Below, piece after piece: positions 24,351 through 32,949 of a DNA stretch of 39,120 nucleotides (its first letter is position 1; the number at the start of each line of letters is the position of its first letter). Source of the DNA: Streptomyces sp. WM4235. GTDB lineage: Bacteria; Actinomycetota; Actinomycetes; Streptomycetales; Streptomycetaceae. The stretch lies in NCBI RefSeq assembly GCF_001279725.1, contig NZ_LGDE01000435.1:1-39120 (forward strand). The letters run 5' to 3'. The position numbers were made by a program, and so were the translations under genes. The notes below the pieces were generated by a model that did no database searches, was not told the origin of the DNA, and worked only from the letters and a program-made list of their open reading frames with translations.

Positions 24351-26588
24351 TCAGGGCCGGGAGAAGGTCTGTGCCTGCGGCGCGTTGATCATCTGCAGGG
24401 CGAACTGCGCGGAGGAGATCCGCGCGACGTCGTGCGTCCGGGACAGGGCGGGCAGCAGCGCATCGCCGGTGCCGTCGACGTTGAGGACGTCCTTCCCGCC
24501 CGGGCGAAGGAACCGGGCGAAACCGGCCGGTTGCGGGAACTCGCCCATGGGATGACCGATCCGGTCGCCGTTGATCTCGCGCAACTCGATGGTGCCGAGG
24601 TCCCCGATGCCGAAGCACAGGCCGCGCGGGGGCTCCGCCAGCTCGAAGCGGTCGATGACCTCGGGGTAGAGCAGCAGACGGGTCTCCAGGCCGAACACCG
24701 CATCACGGGCGGGTTCGAGGAGGTCCGTCCCCCTGTAGGCGGTGGCGATGCTGCCCGGCCAGTTCGGGACCAGGCTGGAGTTGATCAGCACAGCGCACTT
24801 CGGGACCGGCCCGCCACCGATCGCGAGAGCGTTGAGGTCGGCGTCCAGGGCGTGGCCGACACCGACGCTCAGCGCGCCGTCGACGGCCGCCCGCACCCAG
24901 TCGGCGTCGACGTAGGCGAAGCGGATGCTTTCCGCCGGCAGCGCGCTCGGGTCGGGGACCAGATGGGACAAGCCCAGCATCTCCAGGCGGCGCAGCGCGT
25001 CCAGCCAGGCGGTGACCTTCGCGAACTCGTCGGGGGCGGCCCGGGTGAGCAGGCTCGCCACACCGGGCAGGGCGAGGACGGTGCGCGCGTCACCGATGGT
25101 GCGGCGGGCGCGGGCCGCGGTGCGGCGATGGCCGGCGCGCAGCCGCGGGCCGGCCTGGTCGAGGGCCTGGACGAGGCGGGCCCCGCCGGAGCGGGTGTCG
25201 CCGCCCACCAAGAGGCGGTCGAAGGCCTCGAAAGCGAGAGGGGCGGTGAGTTGGCGGGCGGTCAGCGCGGCCGCGGCCCGCGCGGCGAGCTCCGGGTGCG
25301 AGGCCAGGCGCCGGGCCGCGGAGCGAGCGGCCGAGCGGAACTCCAGCAGGGCCGTGCGGAACTCGGCGTCCGCGAGGGCGAGAGTGCGCCCGGCGGTGAA
25401 CGCGGCGGCGTAGGCGGTGTCGAAGACGCCGTACCGCTGCAGGTAGATCAGCGCCTCGCCCGGGGAGTCCAGCCGGGTGGCGGCCGCATCCGGAAGCTCT
25501 TGGGCGGGATGAGCCGTGAGCGGGCCGCGGTAGAAGGCGAAGGTTCGCTCGCCGCTCTCCAGGCGCTGCGCCAGCGCGACGGACCCGCCCGCAATCCGGT
25601 CCAGGGCCTCCTTCTGCGGCCCGGCCGGGTTCGCCGGGGCGGCGGTCGGCACGCGAAGGCGCAGCTCGTCGGCGGGGCGCGCGGTGGTGCCGTCGGCGGT
25701 GGCCAGGTGTTGGGCGAGGTCGCCGAAGCCCACCCCGGAGTCCGGCTCGGTGGTGAAGGACCAGGAGACCAGGGAGACCAGGCGGATGCCCCCGGTGGGA
25801 GCAGGGACGGTCAGGTACTGGTCGAAGCCTTCGAGGGAGACCAGGTGGGCGACGTGCCGCCCGCCGGTGGCGGCGGGAAAGCGGTTGGCGACCAGGACGG
25901 CGTTGAGTTCGCCCTCGTCGGGAGCGGGATCGCCACCGGACAGGGTGGCGTCGGGGCGCCCGCCCTCGCGCAGGTGGGCGAGGTAGCCCATCTCGACGGG
26001 CAGCGGCTTCACCGCGTCGAACAGCGCGGCGGGAACCAGGACGGTGGCGCACTCCTCGTCGTACTCGTCGGGGCGCAGGCTCTCCGCCGGCAGCGCGGGG
26101 GGCTCGCCGGGGCCGATCGGGTCGGGGCCGAGCGGACCGTCCAGGAGCCGGCGCACGGTGCCGGCCTTGACCAGGCCCACCGCGTCCGGGTCCTCGGGCA
26201 GCTCGTCCTCGCGAAAGAGCAGCAGGGCCATCCACGGGACAGCGCCCGGCTGCCCGTCACCGAGCAGCCGGGCCCACGGCAGGCCGGGGGCGTCGAGGTT
26301 GATGTGGGCGAGGGTCTGGCTGTAGGTGCCGACCGCGTCCGGCACGGGGAACTGCGCGTTGATGCCCGTCGGGTCGAAGCTGAAGCGGGGCTGGACGACG
26401 TCGAAGGGCTGAGGGGTGGCGTCGATGACGCGGTCCGCGCCGCCGAGGTCCTTGAGGACCTGCCGGTTGTCGATCCGGTACCGGCCGGCGTACAGGGAGG
26501 GGATGCGGTGGTCGAAGAACCGGGTGCGGTGCTCGGCGCCCGGCGCGGTGGTGCGCGGCCGGGGGGCGGGTTCGGACGTGGTGGTCAC
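24351..26588 (-). CDS. Unknown 745-aa protein of the four-gene operon
   Basis: GTG start with AAAGG 9 bases upstream. No signal peptide or membrane segment. The N-terminal pattern is RFFDHRIPSLYAGRYRID, PFDVVQPRFSFDP, then LPWARLLGDG and VPWMALLLFREDELP. It recurs in uncharacterised large proteins that accompany DUF6603-like genes. Residues 380-530 are Ala/Arg-rich and helical (LAARAAAALTARQLTAPL). The C-terminal part has HALDADLNALAIGGG, KCAVLINSSLVPNWPGSIA and RGLCFGIGDLGTIELREING. No catalytic motif recognised. The predicted mixture of strands and a long helical zone would suit a scaffold or connector. Co-transcribed with flanking genes (108 bp and 52 bp gaps). Confidence 0.85.
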   Translation of the reverse strand: MTTTSEPAPRPRTTAPGAEHRTRFFDHRIPSLYAGRYRIDNRQVLKDLGGADRVIDATPQPFDVVQPRFSFDPTGINAQFPVPDAVGTYSQTLAHINLDAPGLPWARLLGDGQPGAVPWMALLLFREDELPEDPDAVGLVKAGTVRRLLDGPLGPDPIGPGEPPALPAESLRPDEYDEECATVLVPAALFDAVKPLPVEMGYLAHLREGGRPDATLSGGDPAPDEGELNAVLVANRFPAATGGRHVAHLVSLEGFDQYLTVPAPTGGIRLVSLVSWSFTTEPDSGVGFGDLAQHLATADGTTARPADELRLRVPTAAPANPAGPQKEALDRIAGGSVALAQRLESGERTFAFYRGPLTAHPAQELPDAAATRLDSPGEALIYLQRYGVFDTAYAAAFTAGRTLALADAEFRTALLEFRSAARSAARRLASHPELAARAAAALTARQLTAPLAFEAFDRLLVGGDTRSGGARLVQALDQAGPRLRAGHRRTAARARRTIGDARTVLALPGVASLLTRAAPDEFAKVTAWLDALRRLEMLGLSHLVPDPSALPAESIRFAYVDADWVRAAVDGALSVGVGHALDADLNALAIGGGPVPKCAVLINSSLVPNWPGSIATAYRGTDLLEPARDAVFGLETRLLLYPEVIDRFELAEPPRGLCFGIGDLGTIELREINGDRIGHPMGEFPQPAGFARFLRPGGKDVLNVDGTGDALLPALSRTHDVARISSAQFALQMINAPQAQTFSRP

Positions 26589-26696
26589 AGGGCGTGCCTT
26601 TCGACAGGACGCGGCGGAGGACGAGGGGTCGGACGGCGCACGGCGGCGCGGGCCGCCCGCGGGGACGGTGCGGGTGGCCCGGTACGGCGCGTCCGG

Positions 26697-29240
26697 TCAG
26701 CCGGCGACGAGCATCGGCTCGGCGGTGAAGGCGGTGCCCGCGGCCCGGGCGTAGGTGCTCAGGTCTGTGTCGAGCGCGCCGAGGTCGGCGCCCAGTCCGG
26801 TCAGGGCCTGGGCCAGGGCGGTGCGGTTGCCTCGGGTGGTGGCGGTGTCGATGCCGTCCCGGATCGCGGTGATCACGCCACCGGGCCTCGTCGGGACCGG
26901 GCCCGTGGCCGTCTCGCCGGAGAGCGGCTGGTTGCCGTCCGGGGTGATCGGGTCGAAGGAGATGGCCTTCTCGTCGAGGAACCCGGTGGAGGTGCCGTGG
27001 TCGACCGGCGGCGAGGTCAGCCGGATCCCGAGGATCCGGTCGGCGATGATCCCGTCGTTCGGCGCGTCCGGCCGTTGGCCCCACAGGCCGTTGGGTACGT
27101 TGCCGCGCAGCACCGCGCGACCCCACGGCGTCATGGTGGCGGCCTGGCCGTTGTAGGTGAGCCGGATGCGCAGTTCGCTGCCCTTGCCCCGCACGTGCAT
27201 GGGCAGGATGTCCACGGCGGTGTCGGTGGCGACCTCGACGGTGTCGCCGTCCTGGTTCAGGTAGACCTTGCTGACGGGTGCCTGGGTGTCGGCGGTGAAG
27301 GTGAAGCCGCCGTTGCTGACCAGCCACGGCTTGACATCGCCGCGGGTGGCCGGGGTGCCCTCGCCGGTGTACCCGGCGACCGGTGTGGTGCGGACCATGT
27401 TCTCCGGCGGCGGCAGCATGCCCTGGAAGCCGCCCCAGTCCAGCGCCGGGGCCTGATCGCGGCGACCGGCGCCGAATCCGATGGTGAAGGAGATGAACCA
27501 CAGGTGGACGGTGGCCTCGCCGCCGACCGCGGGGCCCCAGACGCGGACGCTGACGCCGACCTCGATCGAGATCCTGATCTTGACGAACCAGACCTTGATG
27601 GTCGCGGAGACCCCGACCCGGATCCCCATGCCGACGTCGAAGTAGAAGGGGTTCCACTCCAGCAGCGCGTCCACCCGGGCGGTGAGCCAGGCACGCAGCA
27701 TCCCGGACTGGAAGACGACGTCCAGCGAGCCGCCCGCCATCAGGGACTTGGGGGTGAATGCGGCGTAGGCGTTGCCCGTGATGTTGACGGTCGAGCCGAC
27801 GCCCCAGGTCAGACCGGCGGGCTGCTGGCGGGGGTAGCGGGCGGGCAACTCCCGGCCGGCCGGGATCGCACCGAGCAGGAACGCGAAGTCGCCGGCATTG
27901 ACGTGGTCGCCGAACCAGAACTTCATGCCGACGCCGCCGCGCAGCTTGCAGTTCGGGTCGATCAGGAACGTCTTCTCGGTGAACGCCGCGCCAATGCTCA
28001 GCTCCCCGGCCGTCGGGCGCAGGGTCGCCTCGATGCCGATCTCCACCCGGGCGATCTTCTTGTCGCTCTTGGTGGGCAACTGCATCCCGGCCGCGCCCAA
28101 CAGACTGATCGTCAGGTCGGAACCGGTCTGCACCAGCGCCATGGCACGGCCGCTGAAGGTCTCGAAGCAGTCGAAAGCCAGGCCCGCCGCGAACCACAGG
28201 TCGCCCTCCTGCGGACGCACCCACGGGAGCGAGCCGCCGATCAGCTCGCCCAGGACCTTGAGCGGGTCGACCTCCTCGTCGTCGGCGCCGATCTCGCCCG
28301 GGTTGTCGAGCGCGACCAGGAACGGGAAGCTGCCCAGGGCGTCGGCGGCCGGGACGCGCACCCGGCTGTTCCAGCCGAAGCCGGCAGAGATGCCGCGCAC
28401 CTGGAACAGCGGCGGTCCGAAGCCGACCTGGCTGCCGAGCGAGCCGTAGGCGAACAGCGACGGATCGGCGCCGCTGCCGTCGGGAACGACGTAGGCGCCC
28501 ATGGCGGAGCCGTTGAACGCGCCGGTGTCCACCAGCAGGACGCCGCCGACCACCGTCTTGTACGGCGGGGAGGCGGGAAGGGCGGTCAGCGCGCCGGCGA
28601 TCCGCAGCGGCGGGTTGTAGTAGTCGACGCTCAGGCCGTTGTCGCCGCCGGGCGTGCCGATCGGCGACCAGCCGCGCACCGACGGCGCCTCCAGGACCCG
28701 CATGCCCTTCCTGCGGCGCGGGCCGGGTCGCGGAGTGAGGATGCCGTGCTCGGTGACCAGCGCCCGGGGGGTGCGGTCGCCGGCCCCTCCGTCCCGGTGC
28801 TTCACGTCGGGCAGGGCCCGTCCCAGGCCGTCCAGGCGCCCGGGGTCGACGGGCGGCGCGGGCGTGCGCCTGGTCAGCCGCAGCGCACGGCCATCCGTCA
28901 GCGCCCAGGCACCCGCGGGCAGTTCCGTGCCTTCCGGAGCTCCGTCGACCAGGAGCAGACCGCAGCCCTCGCCGAGATCGACCGCGGCCACCGTCCCGGT
29001 CACCCACTCGCCGTCGACGGTGAACGCGACATCCACCGGCGCCGAGGACGCGGTGATCGTGGCCCGCCCGCCGACCGACAGGGGCCGCGAACCGCACACC
29101 GCGCCGTCGATCCGCACGGTACCGCCGGGAAAGACGAGTGCTGCGGCGTCGGGGTCGGCGAACACGGACACGGGGATTTCAACCGTCCCACTCGCCGCCT
29201 GTTCGAGAAGCTTCCGAACGTCCTCCACGCGTGCTGTCAC
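26697..29240 (-). CDS. DUF6603-like large beta-rich protein, first gene of the operon
   Basis: 847 aa from the GTG at 29240, preceded by GAGGGCGGG; the frame is open to 29684 but without an SD. The start is VTARVEDVRKLLEQAASGTV, with no signal peptide. The bulk is a series of Gly-rich amphipathic strands. Examples are AFTPKSLMAGGSLDVVFQSG, EWNPFYFDVGMGIRVGVS and WFVKIRISIEVGVSVRVWGP, then GGEATVHLWFISFTIGFG. Alternating strand patterns like these are typical of DUF6603 proteins and hint at a long solenoid or barrel. A C-terminal beta-rich part follows LPPPENMVRTTPVAGYTG. Function unknown. It is the promoter-proximal gene, so it sets the expression level of the operon. Confidence 0.8.
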   Translation of the reverse strand: MTARVEDVRKLLEQAASGTVEIPVSVFADPDAAALVFPGGTVRIDGAVCGSRPLSVGGRATITASSAPVDVAFTVDGEWVTGTVAAVDLGEGCGLLLVDGAPEGTELPAGAWALTDGRALRLTRRTPAPPVDPGRLDGLGRALPDVKHRDGGAGDRTPRALVTEHGILTPRPGPRRRKGMRVLEAPSVRGWSPIGTPGGDNGLSVDYYNPPLRIAGALTALPASPPYKTVVGGVLLVDTGAFNGSAMGAYVVPDGSGADPSLFAYGSLGSQVGFGPPLFQVRGISAGFGWNSRVRVPAADALGSFPFLVALDNPGEIGADDEEVDPLKVLGELIGGSLPWVRPQEGDLWFAAGLAFDCFETFSGRAMALVQTGSDLTISLLGAAGMQLPTKSDKKIARVEIGIEATLRPTAGELSIGAAFTEKTFLIDPNCKLRGGVGMKFWFGDHVNAGDFAFLLGAIPAGRELPARYPRQQPAGLTWGVGSTVNITGNAYAAFTPKSLMAGGSLDVVFQSGMLRAWLTARVDALLEWNPFYFDVGMGIRVGVSATIKVWFVKIRISIEVGVSVRVWGPAVGGEATVHLWFISFTIGFGAGRRDQAPALDWGGFQGMLPPPENMVRTTPVAGYTGEGTPATRGDVKPWLVSNGGFTFTADTQAPVSKVYLNQDGDTVEVATDTAVDILPMHVRGKGSELRIRLTYNGQAATMTPWGRAVLRGNVPNGLWGQRPDAPNDGIIADRILGIRLTSPPVDHGTSTGFLDEKAISFDPITPDGNQPLSGETATGPVPTRPGGVITAIRDGIDTATTRGNRTALAQALTGLGADLGALDTDLSTYARAAGTAFTAEPMLVAG

Positions 29241-29853
29241 AACGATCCCGCCCTCGACTCGTGGGAAAGGGGAATGGCGGAGCAGCAGCCCTACTCGGCG
29301 ACAGGCCTGACGTGTCCGCTGCGGGAAGCCTAGCCAGATGACAGCGGTGAGTATGACAACCGCAACTTTCAGTGACGAGTATGGCTGAAAGGCGGTACGT
29401 GCTCCGCTGAAGAGCGAATCGGCCGCAGAGGATCGCTCCGGCCCGCAGAAGCGTTCCACCGGAGGCGCGAGCCCCCGAGACGGCACATCACCCCGGCACG
29501 GCTGGTGGCGAGTCGGAGCGCAGAGTTCTCGCTTCCCCGACGACCCTCTCCCACTGCAAGGGTGTGTCGGTTCCCCAACCCTGTGACTGATGTCGCCCGC
29601 GTTCCCGGGCAATGCCGCGCCGCCGATCTCGCCGCCCCTGTGGACCCCGTTCCACCATCGCGCACGAGCCGGTGGCTGAGCCACGGACAGCGGCCTGAAC
29701 TCAGACCGGCCTCAGCGGGACGGCCCCGCAACCCCCGGACACCCGGGGCGGGTTGGTGTTCCACCCCCCACCTGTCCAGCTGGATGAACGATCAGTCAGG
29801 GCAGATTCGTAGATTCAACAGACAAGCTGTTCATTTGAGTGAATGATGTCGCC
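29241..29853. other. Divergent intergenic region of about 600 bp
   Basis: Separates the four-gene operon (minus) from the HTH-like gene (plus). The 29330-29400 part, just upstream of the operon, is less GC-rich and carries two related stretches, GTGAGTATGACA and GACGAGTATGGC. The 29800-29850 part is AT-rich with AACAG (29817-29821) and CTGTT (29827-29831) in inverted orientation and a TAGATT that could be a -10 for the plus gene. No gene recognised in between. Confidence 0.4.
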
Positions 29854-30294
29854 ATGACCAGTGACGTGTTCAGCAGAGCAGTGCGCCGCCGTAACGCAAG
29901 AGGGATGACCTTCAGCCAGATGGAGGCCAAGACCTGGAGCGTGGGAGGTAAGGAGGGAAGCCGCTCGTCGGCGTGGTGGAACAACATGGCCAACTATGAA
30001 ATGGAGACTCCGCCCGCCCCGAAGTACATCCCCGGAGTCGCCGAGGTACTCAAGGTTTCCGAGCGCCGCGTCAGCGAACTCGTCTCTGAGCAGTGGTACG
30101 GCGTGCGACCCGACGACGAGGTTCCCGAGCGTCTGCGAGACCTGATCCCCCTTCTCGAGGATGTGGATCCGGTAGATCTGGCAGTCGTTGAGGAGCTCGT
30201 GATTGCCCTCGGAAAGAAGCGTGCCCTCGCGGAACGGCTGGCGCGGATCGAAGCTGGAGGTGAGGCGGAGGAGGGCGGCAGCAAGGCTGCCTGA
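29854..30294 (+). CDS. Small plasmid-type DNA-binding-like protein
   Basis: 146 aa from the ATG at 29854, or 151 aa from a GTG at 29839; no strong SD, so possibly near-leaderless from an AT-rich promoter. The N-terminal half has RAVRRRNARGMTFSQMEAKT and a helix pair IPGVAEVLKVSERRVSELVS, reminiscent of an XRE-type HTH in which VSERRVSELV would be the recognition helix. The C-terminal half is helical and acidic (LIPLLEDVDPVDLAVVEELV), ending in a Lys/Glu tail. Possible repressor or copy-control protein of a mobile replicon. I cannot name the family. Confidence 0.65.
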   Translation: MTSDVFSRAVRRRNARGMTFSQMEAKTWSVGGKEGSRSSAWWNNMANYEMETPPAPKYIPGVAEVLKVSERRVSELVSEQWYGVRPDDEVPERLRDLIPLLEDVDPVDLAVVEELVIALGKKRALAERLARIEAGGEAEEGGSKAA

Positions 30295-30607
30295 ACCCGG
30301 GCCCCGCCGTAGGTGCGCTCGGCGCGCCCAGTTCTCTGGAACGGCACACGAAGAAGCTCAACTGGCTGTGCCCCTCACCTCCGCCGCTCCGGCAACCGTC
30401 GGCCTCGGCAGGCACCTTCCACCTGCCGGCGCCGCACCGGAGCCACTCCTCATCTCTCAGACGCGAACACCGTGCATCCCATCCCTGGTACACGCCGGCA
30501 GTGCAACAGTCACGGGGATGCGGCGCGAGCCGAGCCGGTGGACGTGCCCGCCTCGCCAAGCCGGTGGCCGTCCGGCCCCCGATCGGCGGCACAAGCGTTG
30601 TTCGAGC

Positions 30608-30685
30608 ATCCCGCTCGCCTTCCGCATCGCACACGTCTTCGGCCGGACGATCGAAGACGTCTTCCGCCCGGACAAAGGGGCCTGA
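30608..30685 (+). pseudogene. XRE-family regulator C-terminal scrap
   Basis: About 25 codons encode IPLAFRIAHVFGRTIEDVFR and PDKGA before a TGA. This is the standard end of short XRE/YozG-like regulators (PSLPLAFRIAR-VFG-x-x-IEDVF). The HTH and start are absent upstream. The region 30295-30887 otherwise contains only fragments. Confidence 0.5.
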
Positions 30686-30774
30686 CGGGCTGTTGGGGCC
30701 GCAGCCGCCCGGCCGCATGGACCGGGCGACTCCGACTGGCACGCGCTGGGTCATCACGTACCTCGTCCCGTGCG

Positions 30775-30845
30775 ACAGTTCGTTGCCGGCGGATGGGGGA
30801 GTTACTCGGCACTCTTGCTGGAATGCTCGATGGAAGTTGCCCATC
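30775..30845 (-). pseudogene. AraC-family regulator C-terminal scrap
   Basis: The minus strand reads NFHRAFQQECRVTP, close to the conserved AraC end (S-x-F-x-R-A-F-x-x-x-F/Y-G-V-T-P). It is only about 20 codons long and has no HTH before it. Identified by this motif alone; one further fragment in a stretch of broken genes. Confidence 0.35.
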
Positions 30846-30887
30846 ACAGCGGCGGCCGGTGCGTGGCCGACAAGAGTGCCCCGACTG

Positions 30888-31370
30888 ACGCTGGACCGAC
30901 CCGGCCCTGGCAGCCGTCCTCTCGGCCATCACGGCCACGGTCAAAGGCCCCGCGGCGTCGGCAAGCTCCGCGAGCGCCCGCAGGGACGCGAGTACGCGGA
31001 CGGCGAGCGGTGGCCGGCACTGGAGCGCCCGACCTGGCGCCCCGACATCCAAGCCGCCGCCATCTCCAAGGCGCGGGTCAACGCGCACCGCAAGCCGGGC
31101 AACACGGCGAAGCAGACGGGCCTGTACCCGCTCGCCGTGCTGTCCGACTGCGTCGTCCGCTCCTCGCCGGGCGCGAGCCCGCTGGACTTCCTCCCGTACG
31201 CCGCCGCCGGCAAGCCCCAGCCGGGCGGTTTCCGCCTCGGCTCCATCCCGGGCTTGGCCAAGTCGGCGGGCGTCCAGGAGTTGGCCTGGACCGTCGACCT
31301 GATGGAGAAGGGCCTCAACCCGGCCCGCCATATCAAGGACGGCGACGCCGACTTCGACGACGGCGAGTAG
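30888..31370 (+). pseudogene. tap: Tap-like telomere-associated protein, C-terminal remnant
   Basis: The frame from 30888 (TDPALAAVLSAITATVKG) shifts by one base near 30946 into VGKLRERPQGREYADGERW and continues through PALERPTWRPDIQAAAISKA and RVNAHRK. It goes on with YPLAVLSDCVV, SPLDFLPYAAAGKPQPGGFR and ARHIKDGDADFDDGE to a stop at 31370. From memory this matches the C-terminus of Streptomyces Tap-type proteins, which bind telomere DNA and recruit the terminal protein. About 155 residues remain of some 700; the N-terminal HTH part is gone. A Tpg-like pseudogene lies downstream, which supports the call. The alternative is another plasmid-borne replication or transfer protein. Confidence 0.5.
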
Positions 31371-31420
31371 CCTCAGCACCGCACACCCGCCGGACAGATC
31401 ACCGAAGGAGACCGAAACCG

Positions 31421-31798
31421 ATGACCACCACCGTCCCGCAGTGGCCCATCCCCTCTACCCCGCCCCTCCACGATCCGGTCCTGTTCGCGCGAGCCATGCG
31501 GGACATGCGCCTGACCTGGCGCGCCCGCGGAGTCCTGGCCGAACTGGCCACCGGATACATCCCCGGCCAGGAGCCCAAGATCAGCGAGCTGGTCTCCCTC
31601 ACCCGCGACGAACGCCTCGCCGCCGAAGGCCGCGAGGCCTTCCGCAAGGCAGTCGGCGAGCTGCGCACGATCGGCTACCTCACCCCCGACGCCACAACGG
31701 CCTCAGGCGTGGGCGAGCGGCTGATCGTGGACCTCGCCCCGGCAGCCGGCGCCCAGCTGATCCGCCCGCGATACGACTATCTCGCCGACGAGAGCTGA
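31421..31798 (+). CDS. Small winged-helix-like plasmid protein
   Basis: 125 aa, ATG with GAAGGAG 10 bases upstream. After a Pro-rich start comes FARAMRDMRLTWRARGVLAE, LATGYIPGQEPKISELVSLT and FRKAVGELRTIGYLTPD. This is the helix-turn-helix plus wing layout of replication-initiator-like or helper DNA-binding domains, in which LTWRARGVL replaces the usual LS..A..vL. Cytosolic. It sits between the Tap-like and Tpg-like remnants and looks intact, which is notable as both neighbours are broken. Its stop is 2 bases before the Tpg GTG start, so the two genes were probably co-translated. Confidence 0.7.
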   Translation: MTTTVPQWPIPSTPPLHDPVLFARAMRDMRLTWRARGVLAELATGYIPGQEPKISELVSLTRDERLAAEGREAFRKAVGELRTIGYLTPDATTASGVGERLIVDLAPAAGAQLIRPRYDYLADES

Positions 31799-31800
31799 CG

Positions 31801-32330
31801 GTGGGGGAGTTCGAGGACGCCATCGAGCGGGCCGACCGGGAGGCTCTCCCCGCCGGCCGCCGATGACCCTCAAGGGCCAGATCAGCTACCTGATCAAGTA
31901 GTTCGGCAGCGCCGAGTTCGGCAGCGCCAAGGTCGTCGCGCAGGAGTTCGGTGTCACCGCCGCCGCCACCGCCACCGCCACCGTCACCGCCGTCCACCGC
32001 TACCGGCGCGGCGCCCGCAAGCACGCCCGCGCCGACGTCGCCGCGAAGATCGACGACACGGTGCGGGCCCGCCGGCAGCCTCAGGTCCGCAAGCATCGGC
32101 GGAAGCAGGCCGACGCTGGCACCGGCGTCACCGTGGAGACCCGCGCCCGGTTCGGGTACTGAGCGGCCGTCCGCACTACGGACGACGGTCGGTTCCGGCG
32201 ACTCACCGCGCACCTCCCTCCGGCTTGCGCGCGGAGCCTGTTCGACGCCCGCCCGCGAAGCGGGAGCCGGCGACGGCACCACACGGCGAGCACCGATTCG
32301 CCGCGGTGACCGAGCATCTCGGTTGGCGAA
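31801..32330 (+). pseudogene. tpg: Tpg-like telomere terminal protein gene, multiply broken
   Basis: Reassembled pieces follow the Tpg order. GTG at 31801 gives VGEFEDAIERADREALPAG. After a frameshift come MTLKGQISYLIK, a TAG at 31900-31902 and FGSAKVVAQEFGVT. An HTH-like HRYRRGARKHARADVAAKID follows, then RQPQVRKHRRKQADAGTGVT and VETRARFGY. A TGA sits at about 32160, and the same frame continues TTDDGRFRRLTAHLPPACAR and SLFDAR before dissolving. Tpg is the protein attached to 5' telomere ends that primes end patching. A 15-bp duplication (FGSAE/FGSAK) and a GCCACC microsatellite add to the decay. The VETRARFGY, TTDD and RRLT..LPP series is distinctive. Confidence 0.65.
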
Positions 32331-32418
32331 CGGGCGCTCGAGTCGGCGGGCAGAGCGGTCGTCCATTCCCCTGCCGGGGTGGAGCTGTTGCCGGCGGCCG
32401 CCAGGACGGGTGTGTCGG

Positions 32419-32868
32419 TCAGGGAGCAGGGACGGGGCCGCCGGGCCGGAATCGCTCCACCCCTACGATGTGCCGCACCTTGACGGGGCGCACGATCACC
32501 GAGACCCGCTGCTCTCCTGGCATGATCCACTCGAAGCGCTCCTTGCCCAGGTACTTGCGGGCCAGACGGTCCATCCGGTCGTGCGCCTCCTTGCCCTCGA
32601 TGAAGCGGGCCACCACACCACTGATCTGCACTCGATCGAAGGGATCGGTGGCATCGGCGTGCGAGAGGTAGACGCGGGGGTCGAGGCGAAGGTTTTCCTC
32701 CTTCACCCGACCCACCGAGGTGTTGAACGTCAGCTCCCCCTCTCCCTCCAGATCCACCCACATCGGGCTGACCTGCGGTGCTCCGTCGGCGAACACGGTG
32801 CCGACGTACCAGATGTTGGGGGCCTGCAGCCGGGCGCGGACAGCATCGTCGAATGTCGTGGCAGTCAT
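32419..32868 (-). CDS. PPOX-family protein (pyridoxamine 5'-phosphate oxidase fold)
   Basis: 149 aa, ATG start. Split-barrel flavin- or F420-binding fold: RLQAPNIWYVGTVFADGAPQ, VSPMWVDLEGEGELTFNTS, then KEENLRLDPRVYLSHAD and FDRVQISGVVARFIEG. The Y-x-x-T-x-x-x-D-G-x-P-x-x-x-P-x-W signature is typical of PPOX class F420-dependent reductases. Cytosolic. Probably reduces a small molecule using F420H2 or flavin; substrate unknown. It faces against the plasmid-type genes around it and overlaps none. Stands alone between the Tpg pseudogene and the next plus-strand gene. Confidence 0.88.
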   Translation of the reverse strand: MTATTFDDAVRARLQAPNIWYVGTVFADGAPQVSPMWVDLEGEGELTFNTSVGRVKEENLRLDPRVYLSHADATDPFDRVQISGVVARFIEGKEAHDRMDRLARKYLGKERFEWIMPGEQRVSVIVRPVKVRHIVGVERFRPGGPVPAP

Positions 32869-32949
32869 CCTGCGAAGCTACCAACCATGCGCGGCGGGAC
32901 GGCAGCAACCGAAAAGACTCAACCTTGCCAAGCCTCGCTCTCACCCCAG

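Noticed and set aside
26589..26696. Possible small gene in the 108-bp gap of the four-gene operon
   Set aside because: No start with SD and no conserved-looking peptide; treated as a spacer.
24177..29333. Open frame of 1718 codons on the plus strand
   Set aside because: Antisense shadow of the four-gene operon. It runs through three genes and their intergenic gaps with no domain resemblance.
29369..29764. Minus-strand open frame upstream of the four-gene operon
   Set aside because: No SD and Arg/Ser/Gly-rich sequence without family resemblance. It overlaps the expected promoter region.
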